From Deltaproteobacteria bacterium (GTDB lineage: Bacteria; UBA10199; DSSB01; JACPFA01), in NCBI GenBank assembly GCA_016183235.1, contig JACPFA010000028.1, positions 1 through 34,623 on the forward strand: DNA of 34,623 bases, in the 5' to 3' direction. The position numbers and the translations under genes were made by a program. Below the pieces are notes generated by a model, which was given only the letters and a program-made list of their open reading frames with translations, was not told where the DNA came from and ran no database searches. Shown in pieces: positions 8,326 to 15,305 of the stretch (position 1 is its first letter; every line of letters starts with the position of its first letter).

Positions 8326-8334
8326 CAGCATTAC

Positions 8335-8368
8335 GTCATCCCGGCCTTGAGCCGGGATCCATGATGAC
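8335..8368. repeat. Short palindromic repeat (TCATCCCGGC type)
   Basis: GTCATCCCGGC at 8336-8346 is mirrored by GCCGGGAT, followed by ATGATGAC. It sits between the convergent genes ending at 8325 and 8383. It belongs with the larger elements at 15201, 18322 and 24961, which begin TGTCATCC. It could serve as a bidirectional terminator. Confidence 0.6.
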
Positions 8369-8382
8369 AAGAATCTTCCTTT

Positions 8383-9729
8383 TTATTCTTTGATCTCAAT
8401 ATACGAATATTTGGCTTTTTCTTTATTATAATACGCTTGAACTAGGTCGCTATTAATATCCATTCCACCATCTTTACCTAAGATAAACAAATCAAACCCA
8501 AAATCATCGGTGCTGGGCAAGTTCTTCAAGGCTTCAGCTAAGTTCACCACCAAGCTTCCTTCTGAAGCGGTGATGCTGATCATCCGATCGTTGAGCGATT
8601 GTTGTAATTCTAAAAGAACACTGATGACGCGGAAAGATTTTGCTTGAACCTCCGAGACAGGGGTTTCTTTATTGGGAGCGGGTAAAAGGGAATTAAAATC
8701 TTGTGCCCAAAAGCTTGGCGAATACACCTGAATCGAGGCATGGATGGCAGCAGATAAGCTTGCGCTTACCAGCGGAATGACCTCGCTCGCATCTTTGCTA
8801 CCCCGCAAACTAAAGGCCTTGGGGGCTTGGTTCAATTCTTTAACTAGCAATTTGTCGTCGGTGAATGCTTCGGCTGATTTGATACCAGAATGATAATGCG
8901 TTGCCAGATTTCCAGTGGTGATCACGCTCGTTAAATAAAAATCTAATAACGAGGCAAGTGGAGCATTGAATACATGCTGCTTGTCGTCCATTTCAGGGTT
9001 GGGAAAATTCAGAGGGATCTCCATGTGAGGATCATGAGCCATGGCCTTGGCGAACACGTGAAAATCAGGCCCAACTCGATTTAAGAAATTTTTGACGCGA
9101 TCGATGATTTGATCGACACTATGCCCATGCAATTCATGGGCCTTTGCAAAAATATAAAGGTTTGAAACATCTGGAGGGAGAGGGTTCACATCTTTAATTG
9201 CCGTCTTGTAATTACTTTCTATAGCTTTTGCGAATTCCTCTGTGTTGCCCTGGGGCCCAAAAATCGTACTTTTAAACTTACGTTCATCATCCAATAAAAA
9301 ATAGGCCATGTCGTCACTTTCAACTTCTAAAAAGACTCGCGACCAAAGGGCAATAAAGGCAGCTTCGGTATTAGGATGGGTTGGGTTTATCCCTATAGAT
9401 TCATTGAAGACAAGACTCGCCTTACAATTTGCAGTTATAAAATCACCTTGGTCAAAGGCAGATCTTGCTTCTACTAATCCTGGTTTTTCAGGGCTGCAGC
9501 CATTAGGAATAGAGACCCTATTATTTTCGTCTCGTGCTTGGTCGGGGTTACAGGTAAATTGATTATTGGCAACTGAGACGGGTGTTTCGTTCTTGGGTAT
9601 ATCTTTATTTTCATCAGGAACAGGTAAGTCACCTAACAATTGACCACTACGGCCACAACCTATAGAAAAAATAAAAACTAATGTGATCAGCGCGCTTGGA
9701 ACAAAAGGAAATTGTTTGAATCTGAACAT
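8383..9729 (-). CDS. Probable lipoprotein, uncharacterised
   Basis: A 448-residue protein with a basic N terminus, a hydrophobic stretch (about residues 8-23) and the lipobox-like FSIGC, with Cys25 as the probable lipidated residue; that makes it an envelope lipoprotein. A Pro/Asp/Asn-rich linker follows and then a soluble, mainly helical domain with no motif I recognise. The ATG at 9729 is preceded by a G-rich Shine-Dalgarno-like run; a TTG at 9744 would add five residues. It is divergently transcribed from the M20 peptidase gene, 91 bp away. A three-residue run of histidines and acids (HELHGH, HDPHME) could bind metal, which is speculation. Confidence 0.7.
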   Translation of the reverse strand: MFRFKQFPFVPSALITLVFIFSIGCGRSGQLLGDLPVPDENKDIPKNETPVSVANNQFTCNPDQARDENNRVSIPNGCSPEKPGLVEARSAFDQGDFITANCKASLVFNESIGINPTHPNTEAAFIALWSRVFLEVESDDMAYFLLDDERKFKSTIFGPQGNTEEFAKAIESNYKTAIKDVNPLPPDVSNLYIFAKAHELHGHSVDQIIDRVKNFLNRVGPDFHVFAKAMAHDPHMEIPLNFPNPEMDDKQHVFNAPLASLLDFYLTSVITTGNLATHYHSGIKSAEAFTDDKLLVKELNQAPKAFSLRGSKDASEVIPLVSASLSAAIHASIQVYSPSFWAQDFNSLLPAPNKETPVSEVQAKSFRVISVLLELQQSLNDRMISITASEGSLVVNLAEALKNLPSTDDFGFDLFILGKDGGMDINSDLVQAYYNKEKAKYSYIEIKE

Positions 9730-9820
9730 GGTCCCCCCTGACAATTAAATAAAAAATGATCCTATCCTAAAGGCTTTTTCGTAGATAAATCCTATAAAGT
9801 TGCTTATATTCAGCAACAAG

Positions 9821-11218
9821 ATGGATTTAACGCAAAGTCCCATAGCTTACATTCACAAGAATTTTGACCGTTTTTTAAAAGAACTACAGGCCTATGCTAG
9901 AATTCCTAGCATTAGCGCCCCAGGTTTTCCAAAAGAACCCTTGGAGGCTTCCGCTCAGTGGACAGCACAGCGCATGCAACAAGCGGGGCTCTGTAATGTA
10001 GAGTTGTTGCGGGTTTCTGATGCGCCTCCCTTTGTTTATGGAGAATGGCTCAAGGCTCCTGGCAAACCTACGGTGTTGTTATATGCCCATTACGATGTGC
10101 AACCCCCCGGGCGCGAGGCCTATTGGAAAAGCTCGCCTTTTGAGCCGCAAATTCGGGAAGGCAGGCTTTATGGCCGAGGCACGGCCGATGATAAAGCCGG
10201 TGGTATGATGCATTTAGCCGCTATCGAGGCCTATCTTAAAACAGCAGGTGAGCTTCCCGTGAACATTCGTTTTATTATTGAAGGCGAAGAAGAGGTGGGG
10301 AGCATTCATCTGCAAGATTTTTTAAAATTTTATCAAGAGCGCCTTCAAGCTGATGTTATGGTACTGACCGATACTGCTAACCTCGATGTTGGCCTGCCTT
10401 CAATTACTTACCGTTTGCGTGGCTTGGTTGATGCCATCGTCGAAGTGCGCACCCTCGATCACCCCGTGCATAGTGGCATGTGGGGTGGGCCAGTGATCGA
10501 TGCACTCACCGCATTAAATCAGGTTTTATCACGCTTAGTCACACGAGAGGGCAAGATTGCTATTCCCGGTTTTTGTGATGACGTTGCTTTAATTTCTAAA
10601 ACAGAACAACAACAATTACAGCGCCTACCTTTTGCAGACGAAAAATTTCGTCGAGAAGTCGGAGCTGTTGCTTCTTTACAATGGGCGGGTGATTCCCAAA
10701 AAAGTGTGTATGAAAAAATTTGGTGTGAGCCGGCCTTAGCTATTTTAGGCGTAGATGCCCCCAGCGTTGCTACGACTAGCAATCAAATTGTGGAGTGGGC
10801 GCGGGCCAAGATTTCAATTCGTATCGTGAACGATCAAGATCCAAAAAAAATGTTAAGGTTGTTGTGTGATTTTTTACAACAAGAGCCACCCTTTGGCTGC
10901 GAGGTTAAAGCCACCGCTGGTGCAGCCGGTGACCCTTGGAAAGGTGATATTGAGGGCCCAGCATTTAGGGTGGCCCAAAGGGCCTTGGCTAAAGGTTACG
11001 GGCGTGAACCGGTATTTATTGGCTGTGGGGGCTCGATTCCTTTTGTAAAACCACTTACCGACGCATTTCCCAACATGCCGGCCTTACTCATTGGGGTAGA
11101 AGATCCTTACACCAATGCCCACGGTGAAAACGAGAGTTTGCATATTGAAGATTGGAAAAAGGGAATTTTATCCGCGGTTTATTTATATAAAGAGCTTGCT
11201 GCGCAGAGTTCATCGTAA
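9821..11218 (+). CDS. M20-family dipeptidase/deacylase
   Basis: A 465-residue di-zinc peptidase of the M20 (ArgE/DapE/CPG2) family, closest in pattern to the dipeptidase branch. Visible ligands are His90 in YAHYDVQP, Asp123 in GRGTADDK, the glutamates of EGEEEVGS (156-158, catalytic base plus bridging residue), Asp184 in LTDTAN and a late His in NAHGENE. The central lid/dimerisation domain is present (HPVHSGMWGG). Substrate is probably a dipeptide or N-acyl amino acid. I chose the ATG at 9821; a TTG at 9800 is alternative. The C terminus ends LAAQSSS inside a 32-bp inverted repeat shared with the convergent gene, so the last residues and stop codon are element-derived on one side or the other. 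Confidence 0.9.
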   Translation: MDLTQSPIAYIHKNFDRFLKELQAYARIPSISAPGFPKEPLEASAQWTAQRMQQAGLCNVELLRVSDAPPFVYGEWLKAPGKPTVLLYAHYDVQPPGREAYWKSSPFEPQIREGRLYGRGTADDKAGGMMHLAAIEAYLKTAGELPVNIRFIIEGEEEVGSIHLQDFLKFYQERLQADVMVLTDTANLDVGLPSITYRLRGLVDAIVEVRTLDHPVHSGMWGGPVIDALTALNQVLSRLVTREGKIAIPGFCDDVALISKTEQQQLQRLPFADEKFRREVGAVASLQWAGDSQKSVYEKIWCEPALAILGVDAPSVATTSNQIVEWARAKISIRIVNDQDPKKMLRLLCDFLQQEPPFGCEVKATAGAAGDPWKGDIEGPAFRVAQRALAKGYGREPVFIGCGGSIPFVKPLTDAFPNMPALLIGVEDPYTNAHGENESLHIEDWKKGILSAVYLYKELAAQSSS

Positions 11219-11338
11219 TCAACGGGTGACCCGGGCAGGGGGCCCCCCACCAGCGCGCAGTCCTGCTTTGAGGACGAGCACTGCTGGGGGAAAGCCCGGG
11301 GCCGGGCCCGTTGATTACGATGAACTCTGCGCAGCAAG
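11195..11338. repeat. Palindromic element with 32-bp perfect arms spanning two gene ends
   Basis: Arms at 11195-11226 and 11307-11338 are perfect reverse complements. The GC-rich centre holds a nested hairpin (CCCCCACCAG near 11244 against CTGCTGGGGG near 11281). Each arm contains the last codons and the stop of one of two convergent genes, at mirror positions (11216-11218 and 11315-11317). The centre shares GACCC..GGCAGGGG and GGGGCCGGGCCCG with the hairpin at 23101-23159, whose arms are unrelated. It could also terminate transcription from both sides. Confidence 0.92.
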
Positions 11339-11620
11339 TCCTTTCAATAGCTTAAAAGTATAAATGCCCGTGTTGTGGCCATCGCTCCAAATAATTTGAA
11401 TGGCGTAGTGCCCTACGATTTTTATGTCTTTAATATCAATGCTGGGATTAATCATATTTTTTTGGACACGTTTTTCCCGCGTCCATTCGTCAACACACAA
11501 GGCACAAGGGCACGCGGCCCTTAAATCAACAAAGGGGTAAGAAGTTTGAGTGCCATCTGCCCAATCAATGGTTAGGGTATGGTTGGCACTTCGGGCAATT
11601 TGTTTAGGAATTATTTCCAT
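11315..11620 (-). CDS. DUF971 (GBBH-like N-terminal domain) protein
   Basis: A 101-residue single-domain protein. WADGTQTSYPFVDLR followed by CPCALC (Cys37, 39, 42) and then IVGHYAIQIIWSDGHNTGIYTF is the signature of the DUF971 domain, also found at the N terminus of gamma-butyrobetaine hydroxylase, where it binds zinc. Stand-alone copies are widespread and often occur near iron-sulfur assembly genes; function is unsettled. The usual ending after GIYTF is replaced by KLLKGLAAQSSS, whose last seven residues equal the C terminus of the convergent M20 peptidase because both lie in the inverted repeat. Stop codon at 11315. It lies 3 bp beyond the winged-helix gene on the same strand. Confidence 0.88.
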   Translation of the reverse strand: MEIIPKQIARSANHTLTIDWADGTQTSYPFVDLRAACPCALCVDEWTREKRVQKNMINPSIDIKDIKIVGHYAIQIIWSDGHNTGIYTFKLLKGLAAQSSS

Positions 11621-11623
11621 AGA

Positions 11624-12331
11624 TTATGCGTGTCCTTTTAAAGTCCAATAAGCCCCGCGCCCTCTTCCTTTCTGGATTAGTTTTAAACTCTTAAAATCAA
11701 TGAGGGCTTGTTGTCTAGAAAGAGAATGTTTTAGTTCTTCAAGATAATCCGAAAGTCGGATTTGTTTTTTCTTAGTTAGAATTCGTTTTAGAATATTGAG
11801 ACGAGAAATGCGTTCCCAACTGCCAAGCGATTTTCTTTCTTGAGAATCTATTACAATAGCTTCTCGCCCCAAGAACCCCCATGCTTTGAATTCTTTTAAA
11901 CTCTCAGTACTTGCCTTTTCAGCCAAAACACCTCCAGGGGAGTAAAGACCCATAAAATAAAATTGCGTGGGTACGGGCTTTAACCTAGCTATTACATAAG
12001 ACCAAAAGAGCTCTGATTCTAAATCATGAGGCTTGGCTTGTTTAATGAACGCGGCGATAACGCCTACGGTTTGAGGCGTGGCCATGGTTTGCATGGCGAT
12101 TCGTAAATTTTGTGGTTTAAGGTCTTGCCAATGTTGGGCCCCGTAGTTTACTAAAATTTGCAAGAGCCTGGGGTCAAAACGGCTCCAATCAGCGGCCAGG
12201 GCAAAAAGGGATTCTTTATTTTTTACAACATAGGTCCATTTATTTTTCGCACCCACAGACCTGGCACCTATTTTGCCAAGCTCATAGTAGAGGCGGGATA
12301 ATTCCTTTAGACTAGGTGGGGCTAAACTCAT
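11624..12331 (-). CDS. Winged-helix partner of the nucleotidyltransferase (AbiEi-like)
   Basis: A 235-residue protein I do not recognise as a whole. The C-terminal third (about 180-235) reads as a winged helix: helices around LNILKRILTKKKQIRLSDYL and LSRQQALIDFKSLKLI, then a wing GRGRGAYWTLKG. The middle has a helical region and a strand pair (PTQFYFMGLYSPGG). It overlaps the nucleotidyltransferase gene by 4 bp (ATGA), so the two are translationally coupled. A DNA-binding partner next to a nucleotidyltransferase is the arrangement of AbiE-type (type IV) TA systems, although there the DNA-binding antitoxin gene comes first and here it is second. Function inferred from context only. Confidence 0.65.
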   Translation of the reverse strand: MSLAPPSLKELSRLYYELGKIGARSVGAKNKWTYVVKNKESLFALAADWSRFDPRLLQILVNYGAQHWQDLKPQNLRIAMQTMATPQTVGVIAAFIKQAKPHDLESELFWSYVIARLKPVPTQFYFMGLYSPGGVLAEKASTESLKEFKAWGFLGREAIVIDSQERKSLGSWERISRLNILKRILTKKKQIRLSDYLEELKHSLSRQQALIDFKSLKLIQKGRGRGAYWTLKGHA

Positions 12332-12858
12332 ACTTCAATTCCCATTTGTTCGCATAGGTCATAAAAGAAATCGCGGGCTGTTTCGGCCTTGGGTAATCCT
12401 ATTTCGATACAATGTTGTAAATGGCTGGCGACTAAAGAAGTGTTAACGTTTTTTTTCAAAAGGGCCCTGGCATGGGGCAGATCTTTTTCGCGGCCCGCAA
12501 AACATTTCATAATGAGCAGGTCTTCTTTGCTTAAGGCGAAGGCAGTTAGTTTTTTACCTCTAAAAATGGTGATAAGGCGTGAACCATAATCTTTAGGGAG
12601 TGAATAAGTAAAGGTTGCAAAATAGGTATTGAGCCAATCAGGGGGCAAACCTAGTTTTTTGGCCACTTTTTTAACGACCTTGTCAATCTCAGCCAATTCC
12701 AACTTGGTTTGATAGGGGATGCCGTCTATATCCATGGTAGAAAGGGGAATATGATGGGCCAAGACAAAGGCCGCACCACCACCCACGAGCAATTGCAAGG
12801 GTGCTGGAATCTCGTCATCCAGGGCCTGTAAGGCGGCTTTCATCTGTTGAGCATCCAT
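12328..12858 (-). CDS. Nucleotidyltransferase-fold protein (DUF6036/AbiEii-like)
   Basis: A 176-residue protein with the minimal nucleotidyltransferase signature: LLVGGGAAFVLAHH followed by STMDIDG, giving Gly26-28 and the metal-binding Asp43 and Asp45. The rest (KVVKKVAKKLGLPPDWLN, LSKEDLLIMKCFAGREKD) matches the layout of DUF6036/AbiEii-type proteins, where the lysine-rich KEDLLxMK region is conserved. Toxins of this superfamily transfer nucleotides, for example to tRNA 3' ends, blocking growth and phage. First gene of a two-gene operon. The ATG at 12858 lacks a Shine-Dalgarno; a strong promoter places the transcript start at this codon. The third catalytic acid is not obvious. Confidence 0.75.
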   Translation of the reverse strand: MDAQQMKAALQALDDEIPAPLQLLVGGGAAFVLAHHIPLSTMDIDGIPYQTKLELAEIDKVVKKVAKKLGLPPDWLNTYFATFTYSLPKDYGSRLITIFRGKKLTAFALSKEDLLIMKCFAGREKDLPHARALLKKNVNTSLVASHLQHCIEIGLPKAETARDFFYDLCEQMGIEV

Positions 12859-12865
12859 TGGGATA

Positions 12866-12894
12866 ATTATATATATAATTGACTAGTAGTCAAT
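12866..12894 (-). promoter_or_regulatory. Promoter and palindromic operator of the nucleotidyltransferase pair
   Basis: Read on the minus strand: TTGACT (12893-12888), a 16-bp spacer and a perfect TATAAT (12871-12866), then only 7 nt to the ATG at 12858, predicting a leaderless mRNA. The inverted repeat ATTGACT/AGTCAAT (12878-12894, 3-bp centre) covers the -35 box and is a natural repressor site, presumably for the winged-helix partner. The remaining stretch up to 13012 holds nothing I recognise. Confidence 0.65.
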
Positions 12895-13012
12895 AGTCTT
12901 GTCATTTTTCCACTCTTATCGCCGATTCCCACTCCAAAGCGGATCTTCACCGTGGTTTGTGGAGCTTGAGTTTGATACGGCCCTCACTTAAGGAGCCGCA
13001 TCCTAGGTTCGT

Positions 13013-13399
13013 CTACCAAATGGTTTCTACGTGGGGATATTCAATGAGTCTTTCGTCTTTTGTGACAAGTTGGCAGGAATGTTTTTTTGCGGTAGCAACT
13101 AAAAAACGATCAGCAGGATCTTGGTGCAACTTACCTGGTAAGCGGGTACTCAACACCGCAATCTCTGGGGTTAATTCCAGAGCGAAGATTTTTGGAAAAG
13201 AGAGTGCTTTCTGGACCCATTCTTCAACATCGCGATCCAACGAAAGTCTTCCTTTTTCAATCAGCATGGCAACTTCCCAACAAGAAATTACGGACACACC
13301 CAGGCTTTCTTCTTTTTCAATTGCTCGCAGCGCTTTCTGAGAAAGTTTGATTGGATTATGGATCCACCATAACCAAACGTGGGTATCCAGCAGGATCAC
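13013..13399 (-). CDS. PIN-domain toxin (VapC-like), second copy
   Basis: A 128-residue PIN ribonuclease: ILLDTHVWLWW at the N terminus with the first catalytic Asp, ISCWEVAML in the middle with the conserved Glu, and QDPADRFLVATA with the late Asp. I chose the GTG at 13399 because it overlaps the antitoxin stop in GTGA, has GGAGG 7 nt upstream and gives the usual N terminus M-ILLDTHVW; the ATG at 13414 would add five residues. The predicted product is a toxin cleaving RNA, restrained by the Phd-type protein encoded directly upstream. Only distantly similar to the PIN protein at 1659, so not a recent duplicate. Confidence 0.9.
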   Translation of the reverse strand: MILLDTHVWLWWIHNPIKLSQKALRAIEKEESLGVSVISCWEVAMLIEKGRLSLDRDVEEWVQKALSFPKIFALELTPEIAVLSTRLPGKLHQDPADRFLVATAKKHSCQLVTKDERLIEYPHVETIW

Positions 13400-13626
13400 C
13401 TCATTGCCTCCCATTCCACCTCAATGGGAGAAATAAGATCCCCTTCATAGATAATCGACCCTCTTAATTCATGGTCTTTTAGAGAATGATTTTTTGTTTT
13501 AAGGGGGATCACTTCGGCAATGGGTTTGCCCCGTTTGGTGATAATAAGCCGTTCTTTTTTTGTTCTTACCCGCTCTAGGAGCGATAGGCACTTCGATTTA
13601 AACTCTCCCACGGCAATGGTCTTCAT
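13396..13626 (-). CDS. Phd/YefM-family antitoxin, second copy
   Basis: A 76-residue protein: KTIAVGEFKSKCLSLLERV, then ERLIITKRGKPIAEVIPL, the classic Phd/YefM N-terminal DNA-binding fold, and a C-terminal tail (SLKDHELRGSIIYEGDLISP) typical of the toxin-binding part in PIN-associated members. I chose the ATG at 13626, spaced 6 nt from GAGG; two ATGs are adjacent and a longer reading from 13650 is possible. First gene of a coupled pair with the PIN toxin. Unlike the other TA modules here it has a clear ribosome-binding site. Confidence 0.88.
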   Translation of the reverse strand: MKTIAVGEFKSKCLSLLERVRTKKERLIITKRGKPIAEVIPLKTKNHSLKDHELRGSIIYEGDLISPIEVEWEAMR

Positions 13627-13638
13627 CATGAACCTCTT

Positions 13639-13676
13639 GACTATAGTCATAGTATCATAGTCATCTATAAAGACAA
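13639..13676 (-). promoter_or_regulatory. Promoter/operator of the second Phd-PIN operon
   Basis: On the minus strand TTGTCT (13676-13671), 16-bp spacer, TACTAT (13654-13649) forms a promoter. ATAGTCAT is repeated directly at 13643-13650 and 13657-13664, and GACTATAGTC (13639-13648) is a perfect palindrome. These iterated sites overlap the -10 region and probably bind the antitoxin. Confidence 0.55.
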
Positions 13677-13706
13677 GGTCGAAAAATAGGAATTCTGAAA
13701 TATTTT

Positions 13707-15074
13707 TTAAACGTCGGTGCCGGAAATCGCGGCTAATTTTTGATTAAGTACAGCGTTGATGCGGGCGATTTCTTTATTGGGTGATGGGATCTTGCCGGAC
13801 TTGGCGTATTCTTGAGCATCTTTGATTTTTGCAAGGACATTGCCGCTTTCACCCAACCTTGCTTCGGTCATAGCATCTTGGAGGCATTTCCCCATGGCAT
13901 TGCCATAAGCGGTTAGCAGAATTTTATCTCTTAAAGATGTGAGGGCTTGATTATTGGCCTTGGCTAAGTTTGCATTGGCATCGGTTAGAACCAATTTAAC
14001 GGCATCAATATTGCCGTGCTTGGCCAATGCAGCGGCTCTATCGAGATGAGTGCGCGCTAAGGTGCTGTAGATGGCTGAAAGTTCTTTTGGGTTGATGGCG
14101 ACGCGATGTTTTTTGGCGTGAGTGGTGGCTAAGTTTAAATGGAATATTGCAGGAAGATCGTCTCCTTGTTTAGCCAAACTCCGGGCTTGTCCTAGGTGGT
14201 GTTCAACATAGGTAGTGTGAATAATAGCTATGTTATGTTTAAGTACTGCAAATTTTTTATTTGGGGGGACTTTTACAGCCATGGCGTGGTGCAGTGCCAG
14301 ATCTAAATGTTTGTTAGTTTCAGTTAATTTCCCTTTTTGAGCAGCTTGGTGGGCGAGTTTGAATTCTTTGAGTGTAGCTCTTTTTAAAGCCCTTTGTCGA
14401 TTAACTTGCATGAATCTTACTTTCTCACGTGGAAGAATCTCCGTATTTGCTGTTGCTGCACGAAGGGTCATATCAATGCCATATTCAACCTGAGCAACTT
14501 CGCCGCGCTGTGCAAGTTTGGGCAATTGTTTGAGGGCTTTTTCTTTCATGGCTTGAGCTTTTTTCGGGTCAACTATTGGGATATCGGCTTTGCGTGCGTA
14601 AATGTTGGCCATGGCCAAGGCGCCTTCAAACATCACCAAGTCGCCTTTGGTTAAATAACGTTGTGCCTCGGCTCTCTTGAGCGTAGAGGCACTGTCAAAT
14701 CCTTCTTTTCTCAACAAAGTTTGATAATCGCCATCAATATAGTTTGCAAGCAGGCTGGTTTCAGCTACATGATAGGCACGCTTAATTTCATTCTCCATGA
14801 TTTCGGCCTTGCCAGTTGCAGCAGCATTGGCAGCCCTTTCTAGGTGTTCGCAATAACTTTGAAGCGTTTTTATCGAAGTGCCTTTAGGGATTTCCGTCAA
14901 TCCGGTTAACCGTGTAAAATTGGGATCAGGCGCTTTTAGTTCGGTAGGCTTTGCTTTTTTAGAACCTTGCTTAACTAATAATTTATCTTCGGCAGGTTGA
15001 TAAATTCCATCAGCGTTGCTGTCTTGAATAAAATATTCTTTTCCACTAATTTCCCCTAAACTGAAATCAGCCAT
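13707..15074 (-). CDS. Helical-repeat protein with one EF-hand-like loop
   Basis: A 455-residue soluble protein without signal peptide. Near the N terminus DSNADGIYQPAE (residues 18-29) fits a calcium-binding EF-hand/dockerin-type loop (acidic or Asn at positions 1, 3, 5, Gly at 6, Glu at 12). From about residue 70 onward it is a run of amphipathic helices rich in Ala, Lys and His with the recurring pattern A-x-x-x-A-x-x-G (for example LKEFKLAHQAAQKGKL, VEHHLGQARSLAKQG, LDRAAALAKHGN), which looks TPR-like with a period near 35-40 residues. GGGAG lies 9 nt before the ATG. Flanking genes give no functional hint; I do not recognise the family. Confidence 0.75.
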   Translation of the reverse strand: MADFSLGEISGKEYFIQDSNADGIYQPAEDKLLVKQGSKKAKPTELKAPDPNFTRLTGLTEIPKGTSIKTLQSYCEHLERAANAAATGKAEIMENEIKRAYHVAETSLLANYIDGDYQTLLRKEGFDSASTLKRAEAQRYLTKGDLVMFEGALAMANIYARKADIPIVDPKKAQAMKEKALKQLPKLAQRGEVAQVEYGIDMTLRAATANTEILPREKVRFMQVNRQRALKRATLKEFKLAHQAAQKGKLTETNKHLDLALHHAMAVKVPPNKKFAVLKHNIAIIHTTYVEHHLGQARSLAKQGDDLPAIFHLNLATTHAKKHRVAINPKELSAIYSTLARTHLDRAAALAKHGNIDAVKLVLTDANANLAKANNQALTSLRDKILLTAYGNAMGKCLQDAMTEARLGESGNVLAKIKDAQEYAKSGKIPSPNKEIARINAVLNQKLAAISGTDV

Positions 15075-15200
15075 AAAATTAAACTCCCAATCAAAACGGG
15101 CCCCTAATCATTCAATTTATCGGCAAAAACACACTTAAAGTTGCTCTAAATGATCTTTTATTAAAAAAGTATACATTGTCTTGTTGGAAAATGCATTTTC

Positions 15201-15272
15201 TGTCATCCCTGCGGAGGCAGGGATCCAGATATCTAACTTTAGGGCTGGGTCCCTGCCTGCGCAGGGATGACA
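15201..15272. repeat. 72-bp palindromic repeat (TGTCATCC type) upstream of trmFO
   Basis: TGTCATCCCTGCGGAGGCAG starts the unit and CTGCCTGCGCAGGGATGACA closes it, giving arms of about 20 bp with few mismatches. It lies 33 bp before the trmFO start codon and belongs to the family also seen at 18322 and inside dprA at 24961. The rest of the 15075-15305 gap holds nothing recognisable. Confidence 0.9.
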
Positions 15273-15305
15273 AGAAATGTATTTTGATCTAAGGCTGTTT
15301 TAGCT

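Noticed and set aside
12957-13340. 127-residue open frame on the plus strand
   Set aside because: It runs antisense across the PIN toxin gene, whose motifs and coupling with the antitoxin are clear; the product has no domain pattern.
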